Positions 45,207 to 54,457 of a stretch of DNA of 64,000 nt are shown here, one piece after another (positions within the stretch are counted from its first letter, which is position 1; each line of letters begins with the position of its first letter). The notes below the pieces were generated by a model. The model ran no database searches and had not been told where the DNA came from. It saw only the letters and a list, made by a program, of their open reading frames with translations. Both the position numbers and the translations under genes were made by a program. The stretch comes from Vibrio cholerae (GTDB lineage Bacteria; Actinomycetota; Actinomycetes; Actinomycetales; Micrococcaceae), in assembly GCA_009728235.1 (NCBI GenBank), contig WNZI01000001.1, positions 62,001-126,000 on the forward strand. The letters run 5' to 3'.

Positions 45207-46298
45207 GTGAGCAGCAACAGCAGGGTGCGCGGCGACGCCAAGAGCGAAGCAGGCGAGAGGGCGCAGAACGCGCCCGATCCGAACGATCCGCGTAAGCCGG
45301 ACGATCCGAAGGACGTCAAGAAGCCGGCCTGGAAGTACGTGTTCAAGCGGTCGGTCAGTGAATTCGGCAAGGACCAGTGCACCGACCTCGCGGCAGCGCT
45401 GACCTACTACGCCGTGCTGGCGATCTTCCCGGGGATCCTGGCCCTGCTGTCCCTGCTGGGGCTCTTCGGCCAGGCGCAGAACACGACGAACGCGGTGCTC
45501 GGTATCCTCGGCGAGTTCGCTCCGCCGGACACCATCGAGACCATCCGGCCCACGATCGAGGGTCTTGCGTCTAATCAGGCGGCCGGCCTCACCTTCGTCA
45601 TCGGCCTGCTGGGTGCCATCTGGTCGGCCTCCGGGTACGTCAACGCCTTCTCGCGTGCGATGAACCGGGTGTACGAGGTGGAGGAAGGTCGCGGCTTCAT
45701 CAAGCTGCGCCCGCAGATGCTCCTCATCACGGTGATCGTGCTGGTCCTGATCGTGCTGATGGGCCTGATGCTCGTGCTCTCCGGGCCCGTCGCGGAAGCG
45801 GTCGGCAACACCATCGGGCTGGGCAGTACCGCCGTGACCATCTGGAACATCGCCAAGTGGCCCGTCATGGTGCTCTTCGCGGTCCTAATGATCGCCGTGC
45901 TCTACTACGGATCACCGAACATCAAGCAGCCGAAGTTCCGCTGGATGAGCCTTGGTGGGGTCATCGCCCTGATCGTCCTTGCGATCACCACGGCGGCCTT
46001 CTCCATCTACGTGGCCAACTTCGGCAGCTACGACAAGACCTACGGGGCCATCGCCGGCGTGATCGTCCTGCTCCTGTGGATCTGGCTCGCGAACCTGTCG
46101 CTCCTCTTCGGCGTCGAGTTCGATGCCGAGATGGAGCGAGGGCGCCAGCTGCAGGGTGGCATCGAGGCGGAAGAGACCATCCAGCTTCCCCCGCGCGACA
46201 CGAAGGCCGCGGAGAAGAAGGCCGAGAAGCACCGCAAGATCGTGAACGAGGGGCGCGAGCTCCGTGAGAAGTACGGTCGGGAGTCCGCCCGCTCCTAG
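45207..46298 (+). CDS. YihY/virulence-factor-BrkB family membrane protein
   Basis: The 363-aa protein has a long polar N-terminus (about 60 residues, rich in Lys, Asp, Pro), then the family start FGKDQCTDLAAALTYYAVLAIFPG, about six membrane segments with ASGYVNAFSRAMNRVYEVEEGRGFIKLRP in a loop (split over two segments), and a charged tail. YihY proteins have no settled function. GTG 45207 has GGGAGG 5 bases upstream; an earlier GTG/ATG (45132) would add a basic stretch without a binding site. Confidence 0.88.
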   Translation: MSSNSRVRGDAKSEAGERAQNAPDPNDPRKPDDPKDVKKPAWKYVFKRSVSEFGKDQCTDLAAALTYYAVLAIFPGILALLSLLGLFGQAQNTTNAVLGILGEFAPPDTIETIRPTIEGLASNQAAGLTFVIGLLGAIWSASGYVNAFSRAMNRVYEVEEGRGFIKLRPQMLLITVIVLVLIVLMGLMLVLSGPVAEAVGNTIGLGSTAVTIWNIAKWPVMVLFAVLMIAVLYYGSPNIKQPKFRWMSLGGVIALIVLAITTAAFSIYVANFGSYDKTYGAIAGVIVLLLWIWLANLSLLFGVEFDAEMERGRQLQGGIEAEETIQLPPRDTKAAEKKAEKHRKIVNEGRELREKYGRESARS

Positions 46299-46377
46299 CG
46301 GTACCCGTCCGATTCAAGGGGCCCGGTCGCGTCGTCGGCCGGGCCTCCTGCGTGTCCGCCGGTCCTAGACTGGCAGC

Positions 46378-47388
46378 ATGACCGATACGCAGCAGTCCGA
46401 CACCTCCGAACACAGCACCAAGGGGGCTTACGTGACCTCCGGCGAGGAGTTCACCCGCGACACCCAGTACATCGAGACGCGGATCACACGGAACGGCGCC
46501 GACGGTTACCCGGTCGAAGCCGGCCGGTACCGCCTCGTCGCCGCGCGGGCCTGCCCGTGGGCGAACCGCGCCATCATCGTGCGGCACCTCCTCGGGCTGG
46601 AGGATGCGATCTCGCTCGGGACTCCCGGGCCCACGCACGACAGCCGGTCCTGGACCTTCGATCTCGACCCCGACGGCCGCGATCCGGTGCTTGGCATCGA
46701 GCGTCTGCAGGAAGCCTTCTTCAAGCGCGACCCGAACTACTCCCGCGGGATCACGGTTCCGGCCATCGTGGACACCACGACCGGCGCCGTCGTCACCAAC
46801 AACTTCCCCCAGATCACGCTGGACTTCTCGAGCGAGTGGACCGAGTTCCACCGGGAGGGCGCTCCCGACCTGTACCCCGAAGCTCTCCGCGAGGAGATCG
46901 ACGCGGTGAACAGGCGGGTGTTCACCGAGGTCAACAACGGCGTGTACCGCTGCGGTTTCGCCGGATCCCAGAAGGCCTACGAGGCGGCCTACGACCGACT
47001 GTTCACTGCCCTCGACTGGCTCGAGGACCGGCTGTCCACCCAACGGTTCCTCGTGGGAGACACCATCACGGAGGCCGACGTACGCCTGTTCACGACCCTG
47101 GTCCGGTTCGATGCCGTGTACCACGGCCACTTCAAGTGCAACCGGAACAAGCTGACGGAGATGCCCGCTCTCTGGGGCTACGCGCGGGACCTCTTCCAGA
47201 CGCCGGGCTTCGGGAACACCATCGACTTCGACCAGATCAAGCAGCACTACTACATCGTGCACGAGGACATCAACCCCACGGGCATCGTGCCCAAGGGCCC
47301 TGACCTGTCCGGCTGGACCACCGCCCACGGGCGGGAGTCCCTGGGCGGAAGGCCCTTCGGGAACGGAACGGCGCCGGCCATCAGGTAG
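46378..47388 (+). CDS. Glutathionyl-hydroquinone reductase-like (Xi-class GST) protein
   Basis: The 336-aa protein has the Xi-class signature ARACPWANRAIIVRHLLGL with catalytic Cys in CPWA, TVPAIVDTTTGAVVTNNFPQI (thiol-binding strand) and a C-terminal helical domain with RCGFAGSQKAYE and FLVGDTITEADVRLF. Such enzymes remove glutathione from quinone adducts. Actinobacteria use mycothiol, so the natural thiol may be mycothiol; this is inference. A hairpin follows the stop. Confidence 0.9.
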   Translation: MTDTQQSDTSEHSTKGAYVTSGEEFTRDTQYIETRITRNGADGYPVEAGRYRLVAARACPWANRAIIVRHLLGLEDAISLGTPGPTHDSRSWTFDLDPDGRDPVLGIERLQEAFFKRDPNYSRGITVPAIVDTTTGAVVTNNFPQITLDFSSEWTEFHREGAPDLYPEALREEIDAVNRRVFTEVNNGVYRCGFAGSQKAYEAAYDRLFTALDWLEDRLSTQRFLVGDTITEADVRLFTTLVRFDAVYHGHFKCNRNKLTEMPALWGYARDLFQTPGFGNTIDFDQIKQHYYIVHEDINPTGIVPKGPDLSGWTTAHGRESLGGRPFGNGTAPAIR

Positions 47389-47395
47389 TGTCCAG

Positions 47396-47423
47396 GGGCT
47401 GCCACGGAGGATCGGGGCAGCCC
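47396..47423 (+). terminator. Weak hairpin terminator after the GST-like gene
   Basis: Arms GGGCTGCC and GGCAGCCC (8 bp) with a 12-base loop, followed by TTCT. It separates this gene from the iron operon. Confidence 0.55.
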
Positions 47424-47471
47424 TTCTGCGCAGGGATTAGGGAACAGATCCGTTTCGTATTGCAGCGGAGC

Positions 47472-47490
47472 GTAGGCTAGCCTTACTTCA
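47472..47490. promoter_or_regulatory. DtxR/IdeR iron box before the siderophore uptake operon
   Basis: GTAGGCTAGCCTTACTTCA matches the DtxR/IdeR consensus at 14 of 19 positions, including the TAGCCT centre, and shares GCCTTACTT with the box at 34204. It lies 28 bases before the first permease gene. Confidence 0.8.
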
Positions 47491-47518
47491 GACCGATGGA
47501 CCGGCTGAGGGAGGCATC

Positions 47519-48577
47519 ATGGCACTTCAGGCCTCCGTCCTGCGCCCGGCTCCGACCGTGTCGACCCTTCAGCGGAAGCCCTTGGCACCGCGAATGCTCG
47601 CGAAACTCGTCCTCGCCGGGCTCGTCCTGGTCCTGTTCTGCTTCGCCTCGCTCACCATCGGCGCCCGCTCCATCGGCGTCGGCACCATGATCGACGCCCT
47701 GACGGCCTTCGATCCGTCGAACGGGGACCACGCCGTGGTGCTCTCCCGCGTCCCCCGGACCGTCGTCGGGCTCCTGGTCGGGGCCGCGCTGGCAACCGCC
47801 GGAGCCGCCCTGCAGGGCATCGCCAGGAACCCGCTCGCCGATCCGGGCATCCTCGGCATCAACGCGGGCGCTTCGCTCGCCGTCGTCATCGGCATCTACC
47901 TCTTCGGCCTCGGCAGCGCGTCCGAGTACATCTGGTTCGCTTTCGCGGGCGCCGGAGCCGCTGCTCTGGTGGTCTACGCCGTAGCCAGCCTCGGCAGGGA
48001 GGGAGCGACGCCGGTCAAGCTCGCCCTCGCCGGTGCGGCCCTCGCAGCGGGACTCGCGAGCTTCACCAACGCCGTCCTGGTCTCCAGCCAGGAGACGCTC
48101 GACTCCTTCCGCTTCTGGCAGGTGGGCACCCTCTCCGGCCGAGGCTGGGACGTGATCGGCACCGTCGCCCCGTTCCTCCTGGGAGGGCTCCTGCTGACGC
48201 TCACCACGGGCAAGGTCCTCAACAGCCTCGCCCTGGGCGACGACGTCGCGCGCGGCCTCGGCCAGAACGTCGGCCTCGCGCGCGGCATCGCAGCACTCGG
48301 CGTCGTCATCATGTGCGGCGCGGCCACCGCCCTGGCCGGACCCATCGCCTTCGTGGGCCTCGTCATCCCGCACACGGTCCGCCTCGTCGTCGGCGCGGAC
48401 TACCGCTGGATCCTCCCGTTCTCCGCCGTCCTCGGACCCGTGCTGCTGCTCGGCGCTGATGTCATCGGCCGGGTCATCCTCCCGCCGGGCGAGGTCCAGG
48501 TGGGCATCATGACGGCCGTCGTGGGCGCCCCCTTCTTCGTGTGGCTCGTCCGCCGCCGCAGGATGGCTCACCTGTGA
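47519..48577 (+). CDS. FecCD-type iron-siderophore ABC permease, first subunit
   Basis: The 352-aa membrane protein has about nine to ten spans and the family motifs RVPRTVVGLLVGAALATAG, ALQGIARNPLADPGILGINAGAS and FVGLVIPHTVRLVVGADYRW, the coupling loop to the ATPase. It forms a heterodimer with the next gene product and imports ferric siderophores. First gene of an IdeR-boxed operon; its stop overlaps the next start. Confidence 0.92.
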   Translation: MALQASVLRPAPTVSTLQRKPLAPRMLAKLVLAGLVLVLFCFASLTIGARSIGVGTMIDALTAFDPSNGDHAVVLSRVPRTVVGLLVGAALATAGAALQGIARNPLADPGILGINAGASLAVVIGIYLFGLGSASEYIWFAFAGAGAAALVVYAVASLGREGATPVKLALAGAALAAGLASFTNAVLVSSQETLDSFRFWQVGTLSGRGWDVIGTVAPFLLGGLLLTLTTGKVLNSLALGDDVARGLGQNVGLARGIAALGVVIMCGAATALAGPIAFVGLVIPHTVRLVVGADYRWILPFSAVLGPVLLLGADVIGRVILPPGEVQVGIMTAVVGAPFFVWLVRRRRMAHL

Positions 48578-49646
48578 GCACCGTCCTGGACCAGGTACCG
48601 GCCGTTCCGGTGGCCATGCCCGAAACCGCCGCCGGCCTTGCTGCCGCCCGCAGGCATCGCCGTCGGACGACGGCCGGCAGGACGGCCCTGGTGGGCTCCG
48701 TCGTCGTCGTGCTCTTCGCGGTGAACATCCTGCTCGGTTCCTACACCGTCACCGTTCCCGACTTCTTCCGGATCCTGAGCGGTGCTGACATCCCCGGCGC
48801 CAGCTTCATCGTCCTCGAGGCCAAGCTGCCACGCGCCGTGATCGGCCTCCTGATCGGGGCCGCTTTCGGCATCGCCGGCGCCGTGTTCCAGACCATGCTG
48901 CGGAACCCTCTCGCCAGTCCGGACATCATCGGCATCAGCTACGGCGCGAGCGCTTCCGCAGTGACGGCGATCGTGCTCTTCGGTGCGGCAGGCGCCGCGG
49001 TGTCCGCGTCGGCGCTCATCGGCGCGCTGGTCGTCGCTGCGGCGATCTACCTCATCTCGCGCCGCGGGGGAGTTGCAGGCTACCGCCTCATTCTCGTGGG
49101 AATCGGGTTCGCGGCGGTCATGCACGCCCTGGTGAACTTCCTCATCACCCGCACCGACCTCCGCACGGCCTCCGAGGCGGTCCTGTGGCTCAGTGGCTCG
49201 CTCAACTCGAGCACCTGGGATCGGGTCACGGTGCTGCTGTGCTGCCTCCTGGTCCTGCTGCCGGCCGCTGCCCTGCTGTCCCGCAATCTGCGGGGCCTGG
49301 AACTGGGCGACGACACCGCTGCCGGGCTTGGCCTGCGCGTGGAGGCATCGCGGCTGGGGCTCATGGTCACGGCTGTCGCGCTCGCCGCCGTGGCCACGGC
49401 GCGGCCGGGCCCGTCGCGTCGGTCGCCTTCTTGTCCGGCCCCATCGCGCGGAGACTCCTCGGCAACCGGCCCTCTCTCGTCATGGCGGCCCTCGTGGGCG
49501 CGGTGATCGTCCTCGGCGCCGACTTCGTCGCAGCGAACCTCGTGCCCGGGACGTCGCTGCCCGTCGGGGTCGTCACGGGGGCGCTGGGCGCTCCGTTCCT
49601 GCTGTGGCTGCTCACCACGGCCAACCGCTCCGGACAGGGAGGCTGA
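48574..49646 (+). CDS. FecCD-type iron-siderophore ABC permease, second subunit, -1 frameshift
   Basis: The protein (357 aa once repaired) shows LPRAVIGLLIGAAFGIAGAVFQTMLRNPLASPDIIGISYGAS, split here into the usual two helices, in the first frame, and FLSGPIARRLLGN and LPVGVVTGALGAPFLLWLL in the second. The break is in GGCGCGGCC at 49399-49407: one extra base joins VALAAVATA to AAGPVASVAFL. GTG 48574 overlaps the preceding stop (GTGA). The coupling loop is FLSGPIARRLLG rather than the usual FVGLVAPHxAR, and this variation is real, not a frame artefact. Without repair the last spans are lost and the transporter would fail. Confidence 0.87.
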
Positions 49647-49647
49647 C

Positions 49648-50571
49648 ATGGCTGCTCGCCGGGACAGGGACCCGGCCGACACGCTGTCCGCCGTAGGGCT
49701 GACGCTCGCCTATGACGAGCGCACCGTCGTCGACGACCTGACCGTCGATCTGCCCGCCGGCAAGGTGACCGTGATCGTCGGCGCCAATGCGTGCGGCAAA
49801 TCGACGCTGCTGCGCGGACTGGCACGCCTCCTGAAACCCGTCCGGGGCAGCGTGATCCTCAATGGCTCGGACATCCACGCGCAGTCCACCAAAGCCGTGG
49901 CCCGCGTACTCGGGCTGCTCCCGCAGACACCGCTGGCTCCCGACGGCATCAGTGTCGCCGACCTCGTGGGCCGCGGCCGGTACCCGCACCAGGGCTGGTT
50001 CCGGCAGTGGACGCCCGAGGACGACGACGCCGTGGCGGCCGCCCTCGAGGCGACCGACACGCTGGCACTGGCCGACCGCAACGTCGACGAACTGAGCGGT
50101 GGTCAGCGCCAGCGGGTCTGGATCGCCATGGCCCTCGCCCAGCAGACGGGCATCCTGCTTCTCGACGAACCCACCACCTTCCTCGACGTCACCCACCAGA
50201 TCGAGGTGCTGGACCTCATCACGGACCTCAACCGGAGCTCCGGCACCACCGTCGTGATGGTGCTCCACGACCTCAACCTCGCGGCGCGCTACGCCGACCA
50301 TCTCATCGCGATGCGGGACGGCCGGATCGTCGCCGAGGGCTCCCCGGACGCCGTCGTGACCGAGGAGACGGTCTCGGGGGTCTTCGACCTGGAGTGCCGG
50401 GTGATCGAGGACCCCGTGTCCGGCACGCCCATGGTGGTACCCGTCGGCAGGCACCACGGCTCGCGCGGCCCCGTCGCGGCCCAGACGTCCCCCGCCGGCC
50501 ATCCGCCGGTCCGGGGTTACCGACCCAATCCGCAGGACTCCGTTCCCGCCCATGTGGAGGCAGCATCATGA
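49648..50571 (+). CDS. Iron-siderophore ABC transporter ATPase (FepC-like)
   Basis: The 307-aa ATPase has Walker A GANACGKST (residues ~47-55), the Q-loop LPQTPLAP, signature LSGGQRQRVWIAMALAQ, Walker B ILLLDEPTTFLD, and VVMVLHDLNLAARYADH, all typical of the FepC/FhuC subclass. A 45-residue Gly/Pro-rich tail extends it beyond the usual 255-275 aa. Starts 1 base after the permease stop; its own stop overlaps the SIP gene start. Confidence 0.92.
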   Translation: MAARRDRDPADTLSAVGLTLAYDERTVVDDLTVDLPAGKVTVIVGANACGKSTLLRGLARLLKPVRGSVILNGSDIHAQSTKAVARVLGLLPQTPLAPDGISVADLVGRGRYPHQGWFRQWTPEDDDAVAAALEATDTLALADRNVDELSGGQRQRVWIAMALAQQTGILLLDEPTTFLDVTHQIEVLDLITDLNRSSGTTVVMVLHDLNLAARYADHLIAMRDGRIVAEGSPDAVVTEETVSGVFDLECRVIEDPVSGTPMVVPVGRHHGSRGPVAAQTSPAGHPPVRGYRPNPQDSVPAHVEAAS

Positions 50572-51620
50572 CAGACGTGACCCAGCGAAGTGCGCGCCGT
50601 ACGGCCGCGGACACCGAACCGATGGTGCTGGCGTTCGACGTCGTGGTCACCCGCGTCGAGGACCTGACGGCCACGTTCCGCCGGATCACCTTCGGCGGCT
50701 CGTGCCTCCAGGACTTCGGGGTCGCCGGGGACACCCTCGACCTCAGGATCAAGATCATCATCCCTGCCGAGGGCCGCGACTGCCCTGACATCTCGGGGTT
50801 GATGCAGGGCGGGGGAGCTGCGAGCTGGTACCAGTCCTGGCTCGGCATGCAGGCCGAGGACCGCGGCTTCATGCGCACCTACACCGTGCGCGATGCGCGC
50901 TGCAGCGGTGGGCAACCCGAGATCGACGTCGACTTCGTCCTGCACCTCGACGACGAGGGCAGGGGAGGCCCTGCGTCGGAATGGGCTGCCGCGGCGCGGC
51001 CCGGCGACCGCGTCTGCGTCATCGGCCCCAATGCGGCGGCGGCACAATGCCTCACGGCCGGCGCCTACGGCGGGATCGAGTGGAGCCCGGGACTCGCCCA
51101 GCACGTGCTCCTCGCCGGGGACGAGACCGCCGTCCCGGCGATCAGCGCCATCCTCGAGGCGCTACCGGAGGACATCGGCGGCCAGGCTTTCCTCGAGGTC
51201 CCGGACGAGCGCGACATCCAGCACATCGAGACGCGGTCCTCGGTCGCCGTCACCTGGCTGCCCCGCGGTGGTCGCCGGCACGGTGAGCGGCTCGAGGAAG
51301 CAGTCCGTGACGCGGTGCGCGTGCCCGGCTGGGTGTCGCTCGCCGGTACGGGCGCGGTGAGCGGCGGGAACGAACCGGAGGACGTCGACATCGACAGGAC
51401 CATCCTCTGGGAGACACCCCAGCTGCTCGAGGCCGCCATCGTGCGCTCGACGGTCAACCCCGAGCGACCTCCGGGTACGCAGCCGTTCTACGCCTGGATC
51501 GCCGGCGAGGCGGCGGTGGTGCGCGGGCTTCGCCGCTACCTCGTCCGCGACGTAGGGGTGGACCGGAAACAGGTGGCGTTCATGGGCTACTGGCGCAGGG
51601 GTCGCGCCGAGCTGTCCTGA
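50568..51620 (+). CDS. Siderophore-interacting protein (SIP, ferric-siderophore reductase)
   Basis: The 350-aa flavoprotein begins with an FAD-binding domain: LTATFRRITFGG, and later FMRTYTVRDAR and IDVDFVLHLDDEGRGGPASEWAA (split), which matches the ViuB/SIP family, followed by the NAD(P)H domain with LLAGDETAVPAISAILEALP and FYAWIAGEAAVVRGLRRYL. It reduces ferric siderophores inside the cell to release iron. Last gene of the operon (ATGA overlap with the ATPase). Confidence 0.92.
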   Translation: MTDVTQRSARRTAADTEPMVLAFDVVVTRVEDLTATFRRITFGGSCLQDFGVAGDTLDLRIKIIIPAEGRDCPDISGLMQGGGAASWYQSWLGMQAEDRGFMRTYTVRDARCSGGQPEIDVDFVLHLDDEGRGGPASEWAAAARPGDRVCVIGPNAAAAQCLTAGAYGGIEWSPGLAQHVLLAGDETAVPAISAILEALPEDIGGQAFLEVPDERDIQHIETRSSVAVTWLPRGGRRHGERLEEAVRDAVRVPGWVSLAGTGAVSGGNEPEDVDIDRTILWETPQLLEAAIVRSTVNPERPPGTQPFYAWIAGEAAVVRGLRRYLVRDVGVDRKQVAFMGYWRRGRAELS

Positions 51621-51722
51621 CCCCCATTACAGGCTCGCCACGCAAACTTTCCCGAAGTTTTCCTCAAGATTCCGGAGCGGGAGGAAGTATTGCACGGATC
51701 ATCCACAGGCTGGATAACGGAA

Positions 51723-51751
51723 TTGTAACTTCGAGTTTCGTGGCCTAAAGT
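51723..51751 (+). promoter_or_regulatory. Promoter of the M23 peptidase gene
   Basis: TTGTAA and TAAAGT are separated by exactly 17 bases, a good vegetative promoter. Transcription would start around 51758, just before the c-di-AMP riboswitch. Confidence 0.6.
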
Positions 51752-51784
51752 CGGACCAGTCAAAGCTGGTTCATGTGATCCAGG

Positions 51785-51999
51785 TCCGCACGCCTAACCC
51801 TGTCAGCGGACTGCCTGGACAACCTGTGACAGGGGTGGAGGATCCACATTCCGGCGGCCTGTGCCGCCTCGGGGTGAAGCCCTCACGCATCGCTTATCAG
51901 CACGGCCATGTCCGCGGAACCATCGCGGTGGGCCGAGCCGAGGGGGCCGAGTCAACTCTTGCTCGAATCCGACAGCTAACTTCACCGGCGTCCCGAGAG
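51785..51999 (+). promoter_or_regulatory. c-di-AMP (ydaO/yuaA) riboswitch
   Basis: The conserved core is clear: GACAGGGGTGGAGGATCCAC at 51828-51847, GGGGTGAAGCC at 51871-51881 and CCGACAGCTAAC with TCACCGGCG at 51969-51990, the pattern of the ydaO riboswitch. In actinobacteria it sits before cell-wall hydrolases and resuscitation factors, as here. Between the core parts is a variable arm (51890-51945). It ends just before the ribosome binding site GAGAGAGG (51995-52002). High c-di-AMP would lower expression of the hydrolase. Most of the 389-base gap before the next gene is this element. Confidence 0.92.
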
Positions 52000-52009
52000 A
52001 GGTAAGCAG

Positions 52010-53262
52010 TTGACCCAGACGGTTACGTCCGGGCGCCGTCGCGCGTCCGATGATCACTCGCAGCACCCCGTCGCCCACCGCGCGATGCACACCCCGCTTC
52101 CGAGCCGTCGATCCCTCCGTGTCCACCCGCACACCGCCGATGCCCTGCATGCTCCCGTCACCTTCGCAGCAGGTGCTGCGCCTGCCACTGAACCGCGGGC
52201 CCTCCAGGAACGGCCGCGGGCGGGCGCCGCGCCGCCGCCGTGCCATCCGCCACGGTGCCTTCCGTGCGACTCTCCACCGTCCCGGGTCGACCCGCTACGC
52301 CTGCCGGGGTCCGGCCGCCCGCAGCCCCACAGGCGCCGGCGCTCCCCGTGGTTTCCGTGCGAGCCGCCCGACCGGTTCCTGCAGCAGGTGCTCCCAGTGC
52401 AGGTGCAGCGACTCCCGGGCCGGTCACGACTCCTCCCTCGGCGACGACGCGGCGTGGGGTCCGTGAACGGGAGAGCGCCGGTCGCGGGACCGCGCACCTC
52501 GACCAGCGGCCCTCCCGTCGGCGCGCGGCTGTCCCCGGGACGCCCGTCTCACGGCCCGCAACCGGGAGGGCGGTCCTGTCGTGCCTGCGCGACAACGCTG
52601 CCACAGCCGGCATCGTGCTTGCTTCGGCGGGGCTGCTGCTGGGAGCCGTCGCTCCTTCGACGACTGCGGCAGGCACAGCGGCAGACACCGTTCCCGCGGC
52701 TGCGGCCGATGTCTCCCTCGCTTCGGAAGTCACGCCTGCAGTCACCGCTCCCTCCGAGGCGTCGGTGACCTTCGGCCTCGAGAGCGCCGGGTCGGCGGCA
52801 GAAGGGATTGCGCCGGGCGTTGCCAGCGCGCGCGCCCTGTCGAGTTCCGTCACACCGGCGGCGAAGGAACGCAAGGCCTTCAGCGTCCCGGTGGCGGACG
52901 CCGTCGTCGCATCGACCTTCGGGTACAGGGTCAATCCCATGGGCGGTTACGGGTCGGAGCTGCACACGGGCCTGGACTACGCCAGCGCGTGCGGCACCCC
53001 GGTCACGGCAGCCGATACCGGAACCGTGATCGACTCGGGCTGGCACGCCTACGGCGGCGGGCAGCGCATCGTCGTCGATCACGGGGACGGGATGAAGACC
53101 ACCTACAACCACCTGAGCGTCCTCGGAGTTGCCTCCGGCACCGCTGTCCAGCGGGGTGACCTGATCGGTGCTGTCGGGAGCACGGGAAACTCCACCGGAT
53201 GCCACCTGCACTTCGAGGTCATGGTCGGCGAGGACAAGGTCGACCCCCAGCCCTGGCTCTGA
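52010..53262 (+). CDS. M23-family peptidoglycan endopeptidase, -1 frameshift
   Basis: The C-terminal 120 residues form a lysostaphin-type domain: STFGYRVNPMGGYGSELHTGLDYA (His/Asp ligands, split), TVIDSGWHAYGGGQRIVVDHGDG, and HLHFEVMVG at the end. An Ala/Pro-rich stretch precedes it with a hydrophobic segment (AGIVLASAGLLLGAV) that could anchor or export the protein. The start is TTG 52010 with GAGAGAGG 7 bases before, directly after the riboswitch; the first 60 residues (MTQTVTSGRRRASDDH) are in one frame and the rest in another. One missing base between 52192 and 52240, in a GC-rich run, would fuse them to 417 aa. A start at GTG 52240 would leave the riboswitch 240 bases away, which is unlikely. 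Confidence 0.8.
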
Positions 53263-53376
53263 GCCGGCGGAACCGACCGTCGCTGGGCCGTCATCCTGCC
53301 CGGCCCGCTCCCGGTTGCAGGCGCGCCCGGATTCCGCAGTGCTTCCCGGTTCAGGTGCGGCCGGGCCCGGCGGACG

Positions 53377-54381
53377 TCAGGGCAGCGGCTCGCTGACCAC
53401 GGCCGGGTCCTTGTACCCGAGCGGCATGCGCAGCCTGAGCGAATCGGGCTTCACCTCGAACGCCATGTGGGTCGCCTTCCCGAGGGGGTCGCCGTCGAGC
53501 TGCACCTCCATCGGTTCGCGAAGGGTCACCTCGGCAGTGCGGCACTGGAAGTACTCGAGCGAGGGGTCCTTGCCCTTGCTCTTCCCACGCGTGACGAGCT
53601 TGCCGACGACGGCGAGCCAGCCCAGTCTGCCCTTGGGGGCGACCGTCATCAGATCCATCAGGCCGTCGTCGATCTTGGCGCCCGGGAAGATCTCCAGGCC
53701 GCCCATGATCTTTCCGCAGTTGCCGCCCATGACGCTGCGCAGTCGTCGCTCGAACGGCTTCCCGCCGTCCACGGAGATGGTGGTCCGCGCAGGTCGGCCA
53801 GGAAGGTTCCTGATGCCGGCGTCGACGTAGGCGAGCCAGCCGACCTTGTCCTTCAGATCGTCACGCGTGTCGGACATGATCGCGGCGTCGTACCCGAGAC
53901 CAGCCATGACGAGGAAGACATGGGCGTCCTGTGCCCGGTCCACCGTCACGTGCACCACGTCGATGGTCCGCTCCGTGCCGCGGAACGCGGCTTCGACGGC
54001 GGCATCCGGGTCGTCGACGGCGATGTCCAGGTTGCGGGCCAGCAGGTTGCCGGTGCCGAGCGGCACGAGCGCCATCATGGTGTCGGTACCGGCGAGTTCC
54101 TCGGCGACGCAGCGCACCGTGCCGTCCCCTCCGGCCGCGATGACGAGGTCCACTCCGGCGTCGAGCGCCTGCCTGGTCTGCCCGTGCCCTGGATCCTCCG
54201 CCGTGGTCTCGATGACCAGCGGATCGTCCCATCCGTCCTCGGCCGAGATCCGCTCGACCGCGCCGCGGACGTCGGAGGTGGTGGCCTTGATCGGATTGAT
54301 GATGAGCGCGGCGCGGCGACGTCCCGATACGGCGTCCGCACCTGCCTCTGTGGCTGCTTGGGGTGATGCGTCGGTGGGCAT
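53377..54381 (-). CDS. Diacylglycerol/lipid kinase (DagK-type)
   Basis: The 334-aa kinase has the catalytic loop AAGGDGTVRCVAEELAG and VPLGTGNLLARNLDI, defining the DGK/YegS lipid-kinase family, and a C-terminal beta-sandwich ending VQLDGDPLG. It phosphorylates diacylglycerol or a similar lipid and recycles it to phosphatidic acid. I chose ATG 54381 (MPTDASP), which has AAGGA upstream, over ATG 54405. Divergent from the SGNH hydrolase. Confidence 0.88.
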   Translation of the reverse strand: MPTDASPQAATEAGADAVSGRRRAALIINPIKATTSDVRGAVERISAEDGWDDPLVIETTAEDPGHGQTRQALDAGVDLVIAAGGDGTVRCVAEELAGTDTMMALVPLGTGNLLARNLDIAVDDPDAAVEAAFRGTERTIDVVHVTVDRAQDAHVFLVMAGLGYDAAIMSDTRDDLKDKVGWLAYVDAGIRNLPGRPARTTISVDGGKPFERRLRSVMGGNCGKIMGGLEIFPGAKIDDGLMDLMTVAPKGRLGWLAVVGKLVTRGKSKGKDPSLEYFQCRTAEVTLREPMEVQLDGDPLGKATHMAFEVKPDSLRLRMPLGYKDPAVVSEPLP

Positions 54382-54457
54382 GGCGTCCTTCTGCGGGAGT
54401 GTCAACGGGTGGCTGCGTCGAGCTTATCCCGGAGGGCGTCGGGGCCGAGGGTAATCT

